Shown: positions 37,255 to 50,754 of the stretch, piece by piece
Numbering within the stretch: position 1 is the stretch's first letter
Layout: every line of letters starts with the position of its first letter
Source: Zonotrichia leucophrys gambelii
Lineage: Eukaryota > Chordata > Aves > Passeriformes > Passerellidae
Reading direction: 5' to 3'
NCBI RefSeq assembly: GCF_028769735.1
Contig: NC_088200.1
Location: forward strand, 70,589,268-70,653,267
DNA: 64,000 bases
The notes under the pieces: generated by a model
Databases searched by the model: none
Told to the model about the DNA's origin: nothing
The model's input: only the letters and a program-made list of their open reading frames with translations
Program-made: the position numbers and the translations under genes

Positions 37255-40200
37255 TTGCCAAACTCATCTTACAAAGCATGAGAGGCACACAGAGAGGAGC
37301 AGGAATCCTCTGTGTCTGGTGCTTTGCACTGATTGCACTTCCCCTTTTAAAGTGATATTCAAAGCAGGACAGCTCGATATCCTTCTCACACCTTCCCCCT
37401 GTGAGCACCATGTGGTGACACCATGTCTGCTCACAGTCTGTCTTGCAGGAGGAGGTGGTGTGCTAAGGAAGATATGAAAGCAACTCCCTGAGAGCTGAGG
37501 AATGTGTTAGCAAAAATAATTGCTTTTTTTTAAAATGTATTTCTACATCAAGACACTGAGAAATCATTATCAGCACTGATTTTCAACAAACTTATGCCCA
37601 AGCCCTTAATATAATATATTAATACTATGTTTTAATATAGCTATAAATATCTTCAGGAATGATCAGGAAGGAGAACTTATATTTCAAATAATTTTTTTAC
37701 CATGGGCTAAGAGTACCTAAGATAAAAATTTGTGCTTTCAGTGAAAGTGAGTTGAGCAGTGCAGAACAGAGCTCTGAGGCTGCAGTTGTCTAGCCACATT
37801 TCACATTTACCTTTTGCAGGAAACAATGGACAGCTGTGTTTTAGTCTGTTTAGTACGATGGATCAGGAGGTCTGGTTTCTTCAATTAGAATTTTGGGGCT
37901 CTCAGGTCCAGCAGAATATTGTTCCTTCTTCTTAAGGGGAAAGGGGGAAATGGGCATCACTTTCTTGAAGTCTTTCTATTTGTGGTATACTCTGCAAAAG
38001 CAGCAAGGGCATGAAATTAGAATATATGAGCTGTAGCCATCAGAATAAAAAAAGCCCATTCCAGTCTATACCTAAATAAAGCCACTCCAGTCTATATCAA
38101 TCGCATCCAGTGCAACAGCAACAACTAGAACAAAAACATAAGTGCTAGAAAAAGGCTATATCCTATTCATCAGCTCATCATTCCAACTTTAATAGCTTTG
38201 ATGTCAAGAAAATGCTGTCAGCAAACTTGTGTTTGCCAGGTACTGAAAGGGCAAAATGACAGGGGACAGCGATTTTCCCACCATGCACAGGAGAATGATT
38301 TTCATATCACGGGGGACTCCAGTGTGGAATAATCATGAAGTGACTGAGGGTTTTTGTTACTGCTTTGAACTTAATGAGATCAAACTTTGTTGTTAGAGAA
38401 GTCTGGGAAGTTACACAAACACACCACTTTTAAAGTCATCAAATTTTGTAGCCTAGGGCTGCAGGTGATAAAATTGCCTCATAATTTTATTGTAACAAAA
38501 GTAGCAGGAAAGTTAAAAGACAGTGTCTTGATTGTTAATAAGACAAAAATTCAGACAAGAAGCCGGGGCCTAGAAGTTAAAAAAAGGCAAATTTTTTTTT
38601 TCCCATTGCACATCTAGATTACCTAGTATATCTAACATTCCTCTACCTAGTTGATGGCATTCCATGATCATTAAAATTCCCCTAAACATTTAAAACTAAT
38701 TTTTTTTCTTAAATTCAAAATTTTCGTATTTTAAAGTGCCCATAAAATCAAAAGGTAGAGGAAACACTGAATCCAAGGAAGGTTGTTTTTTTTATATTTC
38801 TACTCAAATTCTTATAATACCTGGTTTCATCTGAGGGTTCCCCTTCATTTCACACACAGAAAAATGAATAACTGCTCTCACTCACGGTGGGGAGAAGAAT
38901 TGCTTTATTTTTTTGAAGTCTCTGTACTAGTTCTGTACCATCCCAGGTAATTAACTACCCCTAACAATCTTCTCGATGACCCTGTAAGTATTCCATCAAA
39001 CACCACCTGGGCTCTGTGGAAGAATCAGGGAGCTGCTGAAGTATATCCTTAATAAACTGTGTCCCTGCAAAGTTGCTCAAGTGTTGCTGTCAACCAAGCT
39101 CCACATCCTTCATCACCCTGATAATCAGCTGAGGATCATATATAACACAGGTCTGCCATTTGCAGGGCTTCGCTTGAAGGACTGATGCCCCCAGTGACAT
39201 AAATTGTGACCAGGGCTCTCAGGCAGTGAGGCTGGCAAGGAAATATGTGCTGACATCACATTTCTGCACTTTCCTGTGGCACTGACATTTATGCCGTTTA
39301 TTGCCAAGTGAGGGATGAAGAGAAAATAAAGGGCTAATGAAAGATGTCATTTAACTTCCATGGGAGTGTAAGGCATGAATTTTAATGGGAGTGTAAAAGA
39401 GATGTGCGGGAAATGCTGCACTGAGCCACCCCAAAACCTCAGATGTGAGAGGGTCTTGTAGAGATGCACCCTTGAAATTTTCTGTCAAGTACATTAACAA
39501 AAGTAGAGATAATATAAACATGCTGGACACACAGATCAGTCTTTCTAGGCTCTGTGGCACCAGCCAAATTCCACAGTTCAATAAGTAATTTTTTGTCAAT
39601 TTATTTTTTCCCTCCAATGTACAGAGAAAAGAGGCTTTTCTTGTGAGTGGATAAAATCTGATTGGGTGAAGAGGAGACATCCAAAGCAAGTGACAATGGA
39701 AGAAATCTTCTGGCCTTCAGCAAGGGAACTTGACTCCTGTAACAGAATTAAGATAAAAAATGAATTAAAACACTTTCAGTATTTGGGTTGTGATTTTGGA
39801 ATGTACAGGTGGCTAATCCCCAGATTTTTTTCTATAGAACGCACACATTCTGATTTTCTGAAAATGGCATACCAATAGAACAAAAAAAAACCCCAAACAG
39901 CAAAAGGGGAACATAAAATCTCTTTTTTCCTGCCGTACTCCCTCACACACCACAGGTTGATTTCTGAGACTAACATTACAGAGAAATAGTTTTTTCTTAA
40001 ACTGAAGAATGTCAGGTTTATTGCACCCTTGAAACACTTTTCATAATGTCTGTATCTCACATCTTATCAGAGTGGAGCAGGGTATGTGCTGCCTGACTGC
40101 CTTTCCCTCAGTCACTTTCAGAAATAATCTCCCAAACATCACACACAAAAAAAGCACTTGTTTTAGCCAGGCACAGCCTTCACACCTTTTTATTACCCCA

Positions 40201-40701
40201 ATACATTAAGAAAATGACAGAATTTCTTGTGTGGTCTTCTTGTGACATTTGTGAGTGGCTGTTCATGCAAACTGTAATAGAATCTGCAATTTCACACCAA
40301 CTTCAGGTAATGCAGGTGTGGCTGCCTGGACCAGAATTTCCATTTGGAGAGACCAGGAATATACTTTCTTTTCCATGTGCATGTCTAAAAATCAGGGTTA
40401 AATAGAGCTTTCCTTCACATTGCCAAGCAGTTACACACTGAAAGACGGTTGCCTGCTCAGTATTTCCTTCACTCTAAACTTTTGGCTTGAACTGAATGAA
40501 ACCTCTGAAAGCTTAACACTCCCTGCTACAGTTGTGAAGTGCTCTCCTGGCCTGGTAACAGCAATGTTACAACAGATTTTTTTTTTTTTTTAGGCTTTTA
40601 ATCATTCAGCAAGAATTGAAATTTTCTTTTTCAATGGTAGAAAGCTCTCTTTGTTATAAAAAAAATAGTTTAAACAAAAGTGAAAAGGTTTTAAAATGTG
40701 A

Positions 40702-40706
<5 letters not shown>

Positions 40707-40744
<38 letters not shown>

Positions 40745-40746
40745 TA
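40707..40746 (+). repeat. (AT)n(AC)n compound microsatellite
   Basis: About 14 AT units pass directly into five AC units. This is a typical compound dinucleotide locus. Confidence 0.95.
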
Positions 40747-41769
40747 CATTTATTTCTATATCACAGGAAGAAGCTGAGAAGACAAAGGTAAGAAACAACT
40801 ATATCAGCATTATATCAGCATTATCATAGGTGATCTACTGGATTAGAAACCATGTACAGAAACTCTGCTCAGAACTCATAGAGGCAGGTGTATTTTACCT
40901 CAGTGTGCTGAAAGAGCAAGGACAGTATGACATGACAAATACCATGTAATGAGGAGAAGGTGCATGATAGCTGAAGGGGACATCTTTAAGCAGAGCAAAC
41001 ACAAAAAGCCTTCAAAGGATACCAACTATGAGGTTTTTTTGGTTTTTTTAATCCCATAATATGGTTTAATATGACAAACGGTAGCACTTAGTGCAGAGTA
41101 GCTTTGAGAACTCTACTACTAATCTTGAATTTCAGCAATCAGAAGTGCTGCTTTACGTCGGAGGCAAAATGACTTTGTGAGGGGGATCAGAGGGTGCAGG
41201 CAGGTAAGGCACAGGCTGACTGCTTGGGCGGATGCTCTGGTGAGGGAGGGTGCGTGATGAGAAAGGCTAGGAGACCGTGTGGTCAGCAGGTTGAAAAGGA
41301 GTGAAAAACAGGTTTTCATGTAGAATAAGTAAAACTTCATAACCAGCAGGTCAGGGAAAGGCATTCTCTACCTCTGCAGTAATGGGGACATACCTGAAAC
41401 ACTCAGCTCAGTTTTTCAGACATTTTGAGAGCAGTGACAGATTTCTTCAGCGGTGGGTTAGGGAAAGAGATCTGACCTTTGAGATCTGACCTTTAATTAA
41501 TCTCTTTTATGAAGTTAAAAGAGCCATTAAACATCTTGTTTATTCTGAGACAGTGCAGGTTTGGAGTAAAATGGTCTGGCAAGCATCCAAAACTAAATAT
41601 GGGAAAGATGATGGAGGGACACTGTTCTGGGTAATGCCACATGATAAAAATAGTGATGGTAAAACATGTTGCAGCTTAGGAGGTTCAAAGTAGACATAAA
41701 AACCGTTGTGAATGAGGGGAGTGCACTAATAGGAGAGCTCACTGGGAGAGGCTGTGAAATCCTAAAAAT

Positions 41770-41850
41770 CACAAAGTCATAGAACGACTGAGTTGGAAAA
41801 AGCCTTTAAGATCTTTGAGTCCAACCACGAACCTCATGGGGCTTCTCAAG
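41770..41850 (-). mobile_element. CR1 LINE 3' end, minus strand
   Basis: 'CACAAAGTCATAGAACGACTGAGTTGGAAAAAGCCTTTAAGATCTTTGAGTCCAACCACGAACCTCA' is the complement of the CR1 3' terminus that continues with AACCTAACACTGCC in consensus copies. It is a short truncated remnant. Confidence 0.88.
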
Positions 41851-42465
41851 GTTTAGATGGAGAACCATGAAAATAAATGTAGAAATAGTACAAGACTTGA
41901 AAAGGAGCCTTCAAAACTGCTCCCCAAATGCCTCTCCTCAGCAATCTCTCCTGTTATTTCCTTCCATAAAGGAGTGTGTTCCTTTTGGGATGGTGTGTCT
42001 GTAATACCTTGTAAGCCAATTGTGCACTCTGAGGGTTTTGGTGAACTTTCAAGGTACATCACATTCTGCCTTTTCCTATTCTATTTTTTTTTTTCATAAC
42101 ACCTATAATTTTTAGCTTTTTAACTCATTTTTACCTTTTTAACTGAATCTCTACTGACCTGAGATTTTTGCAGTCTATCACTTTGCATTCATCTGCTTCT
42201 TGTTTATCCAAGACCTGCTGGAACTCTTTGCAAATGTGTCTTTCTTTTCACTAAACAAAATACCTTTGTATTCAAAAAAGACATGAGTGTCTACATGACC
42301 AGGTATTACACCATAAATGCTGTTAGTGTATTAATATGAATCTCTAGACTTGACTATTTTGAAATTCAAATCTATTTAGCTTTTTCTTAAATAAGTCATT
42401 GTTTACCTATGTGAGACTCTTCCCCTTCCATGATCCTCTAATTCTGATTCTATCCAATGGTGGGT
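41851..42465. other. Gene-free stretch
   Basis: Opposing frames at 41853-42099 have no recognisable content. Nothing else is seen. Confidence 0.5.
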
Positions 42466-42891
42466 TGTGGTGTTTGTGAGGTCCCCAGGACGAGGTGAGA
42501 GATGAGAATCTGTCTCCATCTTCTCAGAAGGCTGATTTATTATTTTATGATATTGTATTATGTTATATTATATTAAAAAATACTATAGTAAAACTATACT
42601 AAAGAAAGAGAAGGGATACATCAGAAGTTTAACAAGAATGAATAATAAAAACTTGTGACTGACTCAGAGTCCCAACACAGCTGGCTGTGATTGGTCATTA
42701 ATTAAAAGCAATTCACATGGAACCAATCAAACAGTCACCTGTTGGTAAACAATGTCCAGACCACATTCCAAAGCAGCAAAACACAGGAGCAGCAAAGAGA
42801 TAATTAATGTTTTCATTCCTCTCTGAGGCTTCCCAGCTTCCCAGGAGAAAATCCTGGGCAAAGAGGATTTTTCAGAAATATCATGGTGACA
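42466..42891 (-). mobile_element. Solo LTR of a songbird ERV, minus strand
   Basis: Read on the minus strand it starts TGTCACCATGATATTTCTG and ends CACAAACACCACA, giving the TG...CA ends of a retroviral LTR. It carries CCAAT elements and an AATAAA signal (complement at 42536-42541). Flanking hexamers GTGGGT (42460-42465) and ACGGGT (42892-42897) match at four of six bases in register, a plausible decayed 6-bp target-site duplication. It is the same family as 23620-24015 but in opposite orientation. No internal retroviral sequence is present, so it is a solo LTR formed by recombination. The 60-codon frame inside is incidental. Confidence 0.82.
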
Positions 42892-43326
42892 ACGGGTCAT
42901 CTTTTTCAAGATGTTTTGAGAAATATTGTAGCTGAATAAACTTTTGAAAACGCTAAGTATGTTCAGATCAGCTGGATGTTCTCCTTGTCCAGACTCTCAC
43001 TATTAGCCCAACAAACTCCATAAGGTTTGCAGCAACACAGAAGTGGACAAAATGCCACTGCTTTTATTTTCGGAATAATGTTCCTGTAACTACGAGTTAA
43101 ATTGTATGATTCACACTTCAACAATTTTATCCTTAATGCATGCAGACAAATAGGATAGGGCACTGACAAGCTGTAAATGTTTCTTCTGATCATAAAGCTT
43201 ATCTGCTATACACAGGTCTCGCTAATAAAATAAAGAAAATTAGTATTAGATGAACTAATTCATATAACTTTTGTTCCCAGACCTCACAGGATTTTAGTTG
43301 TGGAATTAAAACAATATTTTGCCTTA
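42892..43326. other. Gene-free stretch
   Basis: No gene or element is recognised. Confidence 0.5.
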
Positions 43327-43672
43327 GAAGGAAAAGAGAGGAAAAAAGAAACAGAGAAAAAAAAAAGAAAAAGCAGAAAGACAAAACAAAAACAAGGCAG
43401 AAAAAAAGACAAAAAAGGGAAGGGGAAGGGGAAGAAAGGTTCGGAAAGGTTCGGAAAGGAAAGGTTCGGAAAGGAAAGGAAAGGAAAGGAAAGGAAAGGA
43501 AAGGAAAGGAAAGGAAAGGAAAGGAAAGGAAAGGAAAGGAAAGGAAAGGAAAGGAAAGGAAAGGAAAGGAAAGGAAAGGAAAGGAAAGGAAAGGAAAGGA
43601 AAGGAAGGGGCAGAAGGGAAGAAGGGGAGGAATGGAAGGAAGGAAGGAAGGAAGGAAGGAAGGAAGGAAGGA
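43327..43672 (+). repeat. Purine-rich (AAAGG)n and (GGAA)n satellite
   Basis: An A/G-rich lead-in (43327-43440) is followed by TTCGGAAAGG variant units, a long pure (AAAGG)n run (about 43468-43606), a degenerate purine bridge and a (GGAA)n run (about 43634-43671). Pyrimidines are almost absent from 43468 onward. Both large open frames (KGKER on plus, LSFPF on minus) are the repeat in translation. Long purine strands of this type can form triplex (H-DNA). Confidence 0.95.
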
Positions 43673-45212
43673 TGTCAGAGAAAGAGCCTTCTTCTTTCAC
43701 AATAATCCCTTTGATGACATGGATAAAGAAAATTGGTAAATTTCATAGTAATAATTCCTGGTGTTGATCTGGAGGGGAAAAGGTACATGTGAACTTTTTC
43801 AACCAATAAGTGACTGAGTAAAAAATGAAATTATTGAGACATTGTATATCTCAAGAATTAAGAACCTCAAAAACACGGGAAAGCTTTCATGGTCGTTTGA
43901 CTTACTAGTGAGGAAGACAAGTGTGTAAAACTCTGTCAAACTTAATAATCTGTTAATAATCAAACTAAATCTGTTCCTGACCTTTAAAAGATTGTTATAT
44001 GACATTGATGAAGCTGAGATCAATTCTCTTTTGCAACCATCATCAAGCCATACAACACCTGGGTTATTTTCCTGCTTTATGAATTTTATGCCTCTTTTGA
44101 CACTCTCAATTTATGAGTTATTGTCCTTCAAGTGAATCATTGAATTTAAAATCATGAAATATTACAGTAAAGGATAATGTGCATGTCATTGCACCCCCAA
44201 ACAGTCAATAATGTAATCTATTTTGTTCACAAAGGTTTTAGAGAACTTTTTCCTGTAGTCCTGAGACGCACAAGTGTATCCATGGACAATCACTTTGTTT
44301 TGTGCACTTAACAGTGTTTAATAGCCATATTTTCTTTGTACATTCAGCCTACCACCTCTGGTAGGCTGAATACAACTGATGCTGCTGTAACAATTATTTT
44401 TGCTGACAAAAATGAAAGTAAGATTGTTGCGTTTTCATATTGATTCCTGTGCTTGAAAGTAAAGATTTGTCTTCCTGTTTCCTGTTATATACAAAATGAT
44501 AAAATGCTGGCACTTCCTTCTTTTAGTAAAATCCAGAGGTATAAATCAGCAATTTAGATGAGGTCATATCTTGCAGAAAAACCTTTTGACTTTGAGACAC
44601 TAAGAAATATTCCATAAAGATTCAATTAATTAAAAAATATTTGGTAAGGTCATAAATTGTGTTGACGTTGAAGTATTCCCAATGTACGCTTAACTGATAA
44701 AACAGAGAATTAGGAGAAAAAAAATCTTGTGTTTTAACCGACCAAATTTAGATTTGTCAGATTTAATCTCCATGTTCTTTCTAGAAATGCATCACCAGGA
44801 GAACAAGTAAATTTGCTACCATAGAGGACATGTCTGTCGTTAAAGAGGACAGAAATTTTGCATGAAAGATGGCCATCAAAAGCAAAATTTTTGTCGTGTA
44901 GTGGCAATGAGAAAGGACAGATTTTCATCACAGCCTGCTTCATCTTAATACGGAAATCTTAAATTCAGGTTCCCAGAGATTATGCAGCTTTCAGCACCTG
45001 TAAGATAGTTTTCAGGTTGTGTAGGCAAAATGGGACTTGAAACTTGGAAGGTTTTTTCTAGGTAAACACTTAAATACAACTTAAATACAGTTGTCAGATG
45101 GGTAATCTCTATTTTGGAGTTTCATTTTCTTTTAATAGAAGCTTTTTGTGCCACTTAGAGACCAAAACCACCATGAATTTAACATCTATTTGATTAGGAT
45201 TTAATTACATGT

Positions 45213-45218
<6 letters not shown>

Positions 45219-45244
<26 letters not shown>
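45219..45244 (+). repeat. (TA)n microsatellite
   Basis: About 13 uninterrupted TA units. Confidence 0.95.
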
Positions 45245-45250
<6 letters not shown>

Positions 45251-45877
45251 AAATATATGGGACTTCTCACACAAGTCACAGTTCTGTAAGATACAAAAAT
45301 TCCTTGGTTCCTGAGATTTGTCAGAACTACTCTTCTCATATTTCTTATTTCTCTGCAGGTCAGATCTCTAACTTTTTGATTTACTCATTCTGTTTATACA
45401 TTATTCAGGGTCAGATCCTCAAAACATGCTCAACTTGCATGTATCTCATACTCAAATTTTAATGTGCATCATTTGACAAAATGAAAAGGCTCTGCAAGCA
45501 GAAATTGCCTGTTATTGCAAGCTCACACTGCTTTTGTTAATCAGGTGTGCTTCGCAAAGGCATGAACATGATTGTGTCACCAAATCACTCCTTTGGGTGG
45601 TTTTAATTTCTCGTATTTGCTATACTTTTTCTCTCTATCTTTTTTCTTTTTTTATTTTTCTAGTTCTAATGGAGCAATAACATAATTTGTGTATTGGAAC
45701 ACAATATTCTACTTCTTTCGACCTGCGTGAACACTATAAAATTCCAAGTCTTAGAGAAAGTCGTCTTCTTTTTACTGGGATATAGTGAATAAATACTGGA
45801 GGAAAATAGAAAGTGAAATAGAAAATAGAAAGTGAGAAGTCACCCATTCCAATCATAAAACTCTATATTCTCTCAGG

Positions 45878-45943
45878 AAAAAAAAAAAAAGACAACAAAA
45901 AAACAAAGCAAAAAAACAACAAACCAAACCAAACTAAAAGTGA
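45878..45943 (+). repeat. A/C-rich low-complexity tract
   Basis: A poly(A) run is followed by AACAAAC, AAACCAAACC and similar words with very few G or T. It is the same type of sequence as the larger tract at 52958-53280. Confidence 0.8.
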
Positions 45944-46595
45944 AAAAAGCCCAGCAGAATTTAAAAATATTATTCTGTGCACTCTTCCTTCTACAGTGAT
46001 TTCATGTATGTGTAAATAACAGACTTGAATGTAGCTCTCTCTAAATTTTTCAAGAAGAAAGATAAACCTGGTGACTTTCATGATATCTGATGATTATCTA
46101 GCCTTTAGTATTTTAGAGCAGCATCAACCTTTTTAGCAAATCCACTTTCAATGTTCCAGTTTATACCAGGGGTAATCTCAGAAGAAATAAGTTCTTTCTG
46201 AATGAAATTGTGCTTTTTCAGTCACTTCTGGGTATTCAGTCTACAGGAGCAGTTGGAACAGAAATAAAACTTCTCATCACAAATACAGATGTCATCACCA
46301 ACCATTTCTATCTACAGATCTCCTATTCTACAAAAATTTGCTAAAATAGACCTCTTTTTGCTACTGAAACTGAATTTCCACCAAATACAGTAATGTGTGT
46401 GCATATCTGTCCACAAAAGAATGAGAAGGGAAGGTTTCAGCAGAGACTTTTAAAAGTCTCTGCTTTTGCACAATATAAAACAAAACAGCATTCTCCCAGC
46501 GCATGGTTTCACATTTTTCAGTTTTAGATATTTATGTGGGCAACAAAACATTCATCAGATCTATAGATCATTGATCTGCAAATCAATAAAAATTT

Positions 46596-46645
46596 AAGAT
46601 GGGTACAATACACTTACATTTAAGCAAGATGGGTACAATGCACTT
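46596..46645 (+). repeat. 30-bp two-copy tandem duplication
   Basis: AAGATGGGTACAATRCACTT occurs twice at 30-bp spacing, with one difference inside the 20-bp word. This is a local duplication. Confidence 0.85.
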
Positions 46646-49164
46646 GTTACTGATCTTCTTTTGTTCTGAGAATGATTTCTGGAAAGAGCCCCTTCTGTGC
46701 TGCAACAATTCCTGTGAAACAGGAAAACAAGGAGCAAATTCTAACATACTGAAAAGAGAAAAAGAAAAATCAATGTAATATTTTTGTATGGGATGCTCAT
46801 TACTTCTATTTTCATGACGGGTTTTCAGACAGATGTTTTGACAGAGCCAGCCTTGTGTACTCGTCCTTTAACCATGTATTTGAAGCAGAGCAAGTTAGTC
46901 TTGTTTACTACTCACCTGAGGAGCAAAAGACATAGAAGGTTTTACTGTTCTATATTTCCAAACAATATATCTATTTGTGCCTTAAAGAATGATCTGCAAA
47001 GGAAAACAGCTGGAAGTTAACATTCCCACAATAACTATTTCCTGAGATACAGGAGAGAAAAAAGATTTTGATTTATTTTTTTTTTCCCCTTCAGGGCTTA
47101 TTGCTTTGGATTTCTTCTCATGTGTTAGCATTTCTGTGCATTAAACCCAACAGATTTGATCACAACGAGGCACAAAATGATATTTTTGTCTGTTTTCTAC
47201 ACTGTCCGACGTGTGTTTTGTTTTGTCATCCACATGTGTAAGAGCAGATGAATTGGAATCATGAAGTGTTTAGGGAAAGTTTGATGGCTCCCCTGTCACA
47301 TTTTATTTTAAAAATCAGATGCATTCATTTGTTTTAAGGCTAAAAAAATTAATAATTCACAAAAAATCCTGGAGATCAAGCTGGTAGCAAGTGCTGGCAT
47401 GCAGCAATGCTTTTCAGCAGAGGGAGAAAATAGAGGTGATTCCCAAGGCATACATATCAACCTAGGAAAGGGGGGTGTTTCAGGACAAAAATGGAGCAAA
47501 ACTTATTTATCTTCTCCAAAGCAGTGAAGGACATGACTAATATAACTTAAAATAATGTCTTTATAAAGTAATATGAGATTCCACATTAATTGAAAAATGT
47601 GTGTGTTTCTCCAAAAGAAAAATCACCATTTAGGTTTGAAGAAGTAGTTATTTCAGTTGAACAGATGAATTCTCTGCCCACTTAACTGCTGAAGCAGAAT
47701 TAAAGATTCATCCCTAGACCAAATGAAATTTGGAAAATGTACAGGAAGATATCCCTTCAAATCACATCCTTCATTTTCTCATACTTTGTGTGCAGAACAC
47801 TTGACACTATTTCTTTCTATTTTTGAAGTTCCACTGAATATAATGAAATCAACATTTTGAAGTTTTTAGGGTTCAGTTTTACTGTACTGCTTTTTGATAT
47901 TAAATAGTGGCCAAATTGTCCTGGTCACTAGAAAACCAAATGACATAATATGACAAAGATATCACCACAGTAGGCTATGGATTTATTAAATTATATCAGG
48001 GAATAATCCAGGAATACGCATCCAAATAGATGAAATTTTCAAACTATTTCTGTCTGGTAGAGGCCTATCCTCAATTATTGCCCCATCCCTTCTCCTACCT
48101 CCTACCTCTTTAGTAAACAGGTTTTGAATGCCACAGATTTTCTCCTCAGAAACACAAATGAGACAAAAAAGAGTTAAAACCTCTTTTCTCTAATAAATTA
48201 AAAGATACTTATGATTAAATCTGCAGTACTTTCTGAAATTTCCCATTTCTATGCTGTTTGAAAGTTCACTCTAGTGAGGAAACAGATTGCCAAAATAAAT
48301 AAATAAATAATATTCTCCAAATAAATACAGAGAATAAGAACTTTCTCTCTGAAGAAAATATTAATTTAACTGTTTCATTAATTTACTTAATGCAGAAGTT
48401 AAAAATAAATACATAAGTAAGAAAAAAATACTTCAATATAATCTATTAGCACACTTCTAGTGTTGAAAAACCACATGGTGTGAGTACCACAGCAAAATTC
48501 CCATATTTAAAAATAATTTAAAATAATAAAAAGTACTATTAATTTTTTTAGGGAGATAACATATCACAAAATATAAAGATACATGTAATTTCTAATAATA
48601 GAAGAATTTTTAGAAACTATTATAACATGTATAGCTTGCAAATAACAACTAAGAAAAAGGGTCCACAAAATACTGATATTAACTTACTAAAGGAAATATA
48701 ACCTAGGAGCTAAAATTGAAGAACAAACATTGTTTCTTCACCTTTCATTATATGATTCCTGAAACAAAAATAGGCAGATGAAAACCAAAAAATTATGTAA
48801 ATTACCCCTATAAACTTAAGTAGCTGCACATGACCAGGAAGAGGACAAGGAAATAATTTTGAACTTAACGAATTAATCAAAAGAAGTCTCAGGCATTTGA
48901 GTGGATAGAAGAGTTGTCTGTCAACTCATCTACCCTTCACAAATGGGAATCTATTACTAGAGATGAAAGTCATCCATTAATTGTTTACTGGTTCTCCATT
49001 TCAGGGAAATTAAAACATAAGTCTTGATAAGGCATCATAAGATGCAACAAATAATTGCCTTTGAGTTTGTTTTTCTATTGTTTTCTACAGGTAAAAAACC
49101 CCATTACATATAAAGATGCCAAGATATCTTTTTTTTTTTTTCTTTATTAACAAAAAATGAAGAG

Positions 49165-49202
49165 CTGTAAAGTTAAAAATCTCCTGTAAAGTTAAAAATC
49201 TC
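49165..49202 (+). repeat. 19-bp perfect tandem duplication
   Basis: CTGTAAAGTTAAAAATCTC occurs twice head to tail without mismatch. Confidence 0.95.
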
Positions 49203-50754
49203 TGTACTTTCATTTTATTCCATCAAACTACAACCAAATCAAATGAACAAAATCTCTGGAAGGCGAGGCAACTGTGTTCTAATTTCGAGTGGGAATAGAA
49301 TTTCATAAAAAGCATGAATTGCTTTTTCAAGTTGAACTGAGGAGCCATTTCCTGACTAATTTATTTATCCAGAGTTCACGACATCCGAACTCCCCCAAAG
49401 AATTGCTCCTGTGAAGCCTTATATCTTGCCTACACTTCAAAATCCTGGCTTCATCATGAATTACCAGTATCTGCTCAGATGCTGTGGATTTTTTTCCCCC
49501 TTGGAGTGCGACACCATCTCCATTTGAAGCAGATTCTGCCAATAGCTATATGAGAATCCCCTCCAAATGTGATTATAAATGATCCTTAAATGCTGACTTT
49601 ACTAATAGTAATCAGCTTATATGAGTGGAGGAATTTGTGCTCCCTTCCTGCATCCTCTCAGGATCTTTCAAGGTCAAAACATGTCAAGGCTGTGCCTTAG
49701 AGATACTCTCAAAGCAAACAAGAGACAAAAATGCTCATTAGTGGGCTTCAAAATCAAATTATGGGAAAAGAACCCTTTGAACAATTGAAGCCAGCACACT
49801 GTCAGAGTGATGCTGGAAAGAGGCACAAAAGAGCAGCTGTTTGGTGGTACCATGGAGATTTACCAGCACATGTTTTGGTGCTTTTTTCTCAGAATTGTGC
49901 TTTCCTGTTCTGCAACACACAGATACCCCTCTGCCTCAAAAAGCACTTAGAATTCTTCATGAGCAGTTGGCCTGATGCGAATGTTGTTATTTCTAGAAGC
50001 ACAAACAGCATGAAACTACATTAGTTAAAATTGTAGTTCTCCCCAACAAACCTAACACAAAAAATTTATACGTACCAGTAGCACAATTAGTCACAGAAAA
50101 GTAACTAATTATTTAAAATATTTCAGCTCTTATTTTGGAAAAAAATCCTAAAATGTGCATATAAACATCAACAGAGGGCACATCAAGCTCAGTCTACTCT
50201 GTATCTTTTAATCTCCAGTTTCAAGACAAAATTAAAATAATTTCCTGAATTTTTGCAGTTCTAGCTAGATGCATTCTGATATTCTCAATATTTCTGCAAC
50301 AGTTCTTATGATTTTGTTCCTTCCCTAACATGCTGATGACCTGATACTCTCATAGATCTGCCTATTGCAAACCCAAAATTTCTCTTGAATAGCGTTATTT
50401 AGTTGACATGTCTAATTTTATCACATTAAGGTTGTTTTCCCACCTTAGGTTTCTTCTACAGATCTCTACAATTATTTTCTTGCCAGTATGAAAATTAGTC
50501 ATGTTTTCTTTAATATTCATAAAAGTTAGTCAGAGTTCTGAGCTTTGCAGTTGGCATTTTGTCTGTGCCTCTAGCTGTGGGGTCTCCTGTGCACACCGAC
50601 CCATTTGAAGAAATACAACAGGCGTGTGAGGGAATTAATTTTACAAAAGACAAGTCTGTTTTCCTTTAATGCAGTTTACTAACATGTCTACTATTTAATA
50701 ACACTGAATAATTTCCATCAGTCTGACCCATTGTCATTTGGGTTATAGAAGCCA

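Larger units (their letters stand above)
30993..41769. other. Gene-free AT-rich stretch (10.8 kb)
   Basis: No gene, RNA gene or mobile element is recognised. It holds A- or T-rich tracts (31191-31212, 32335-32375, 32788-32810, 32882-32899, 40577-40591), a 23-bp tandem duplication (31733), a 20-bp palindrome (37235) and an (AT)n(AC)n microsatellite (40707). The largest frame, 126 codons on the minus strand at 32793-33173, ends in low-complexity F/K runs and is not convincing. Confidence 0.5.
43673..50754. other. Gene-free AT-rich stretch (7.1 kb)
   Basis: No gene or mobile element is recognised. It contains a (TA)n run (45219-45244), an A/C-rich tract (45878-45943), two small tandem duplications (46596-46645, 49165-49202) and a poly(T) run (about 49129-49142). 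Frames at 49327-49542 (minus) and 49731-50024 (plus) have mixed composition but no known motif. Confidence 0.5.

Noticed and set aside
43284..43767. 138- and 155-codon frames
   Set aside because: Direct translations of the (AAAGG)n and (GGAA)n satellite.
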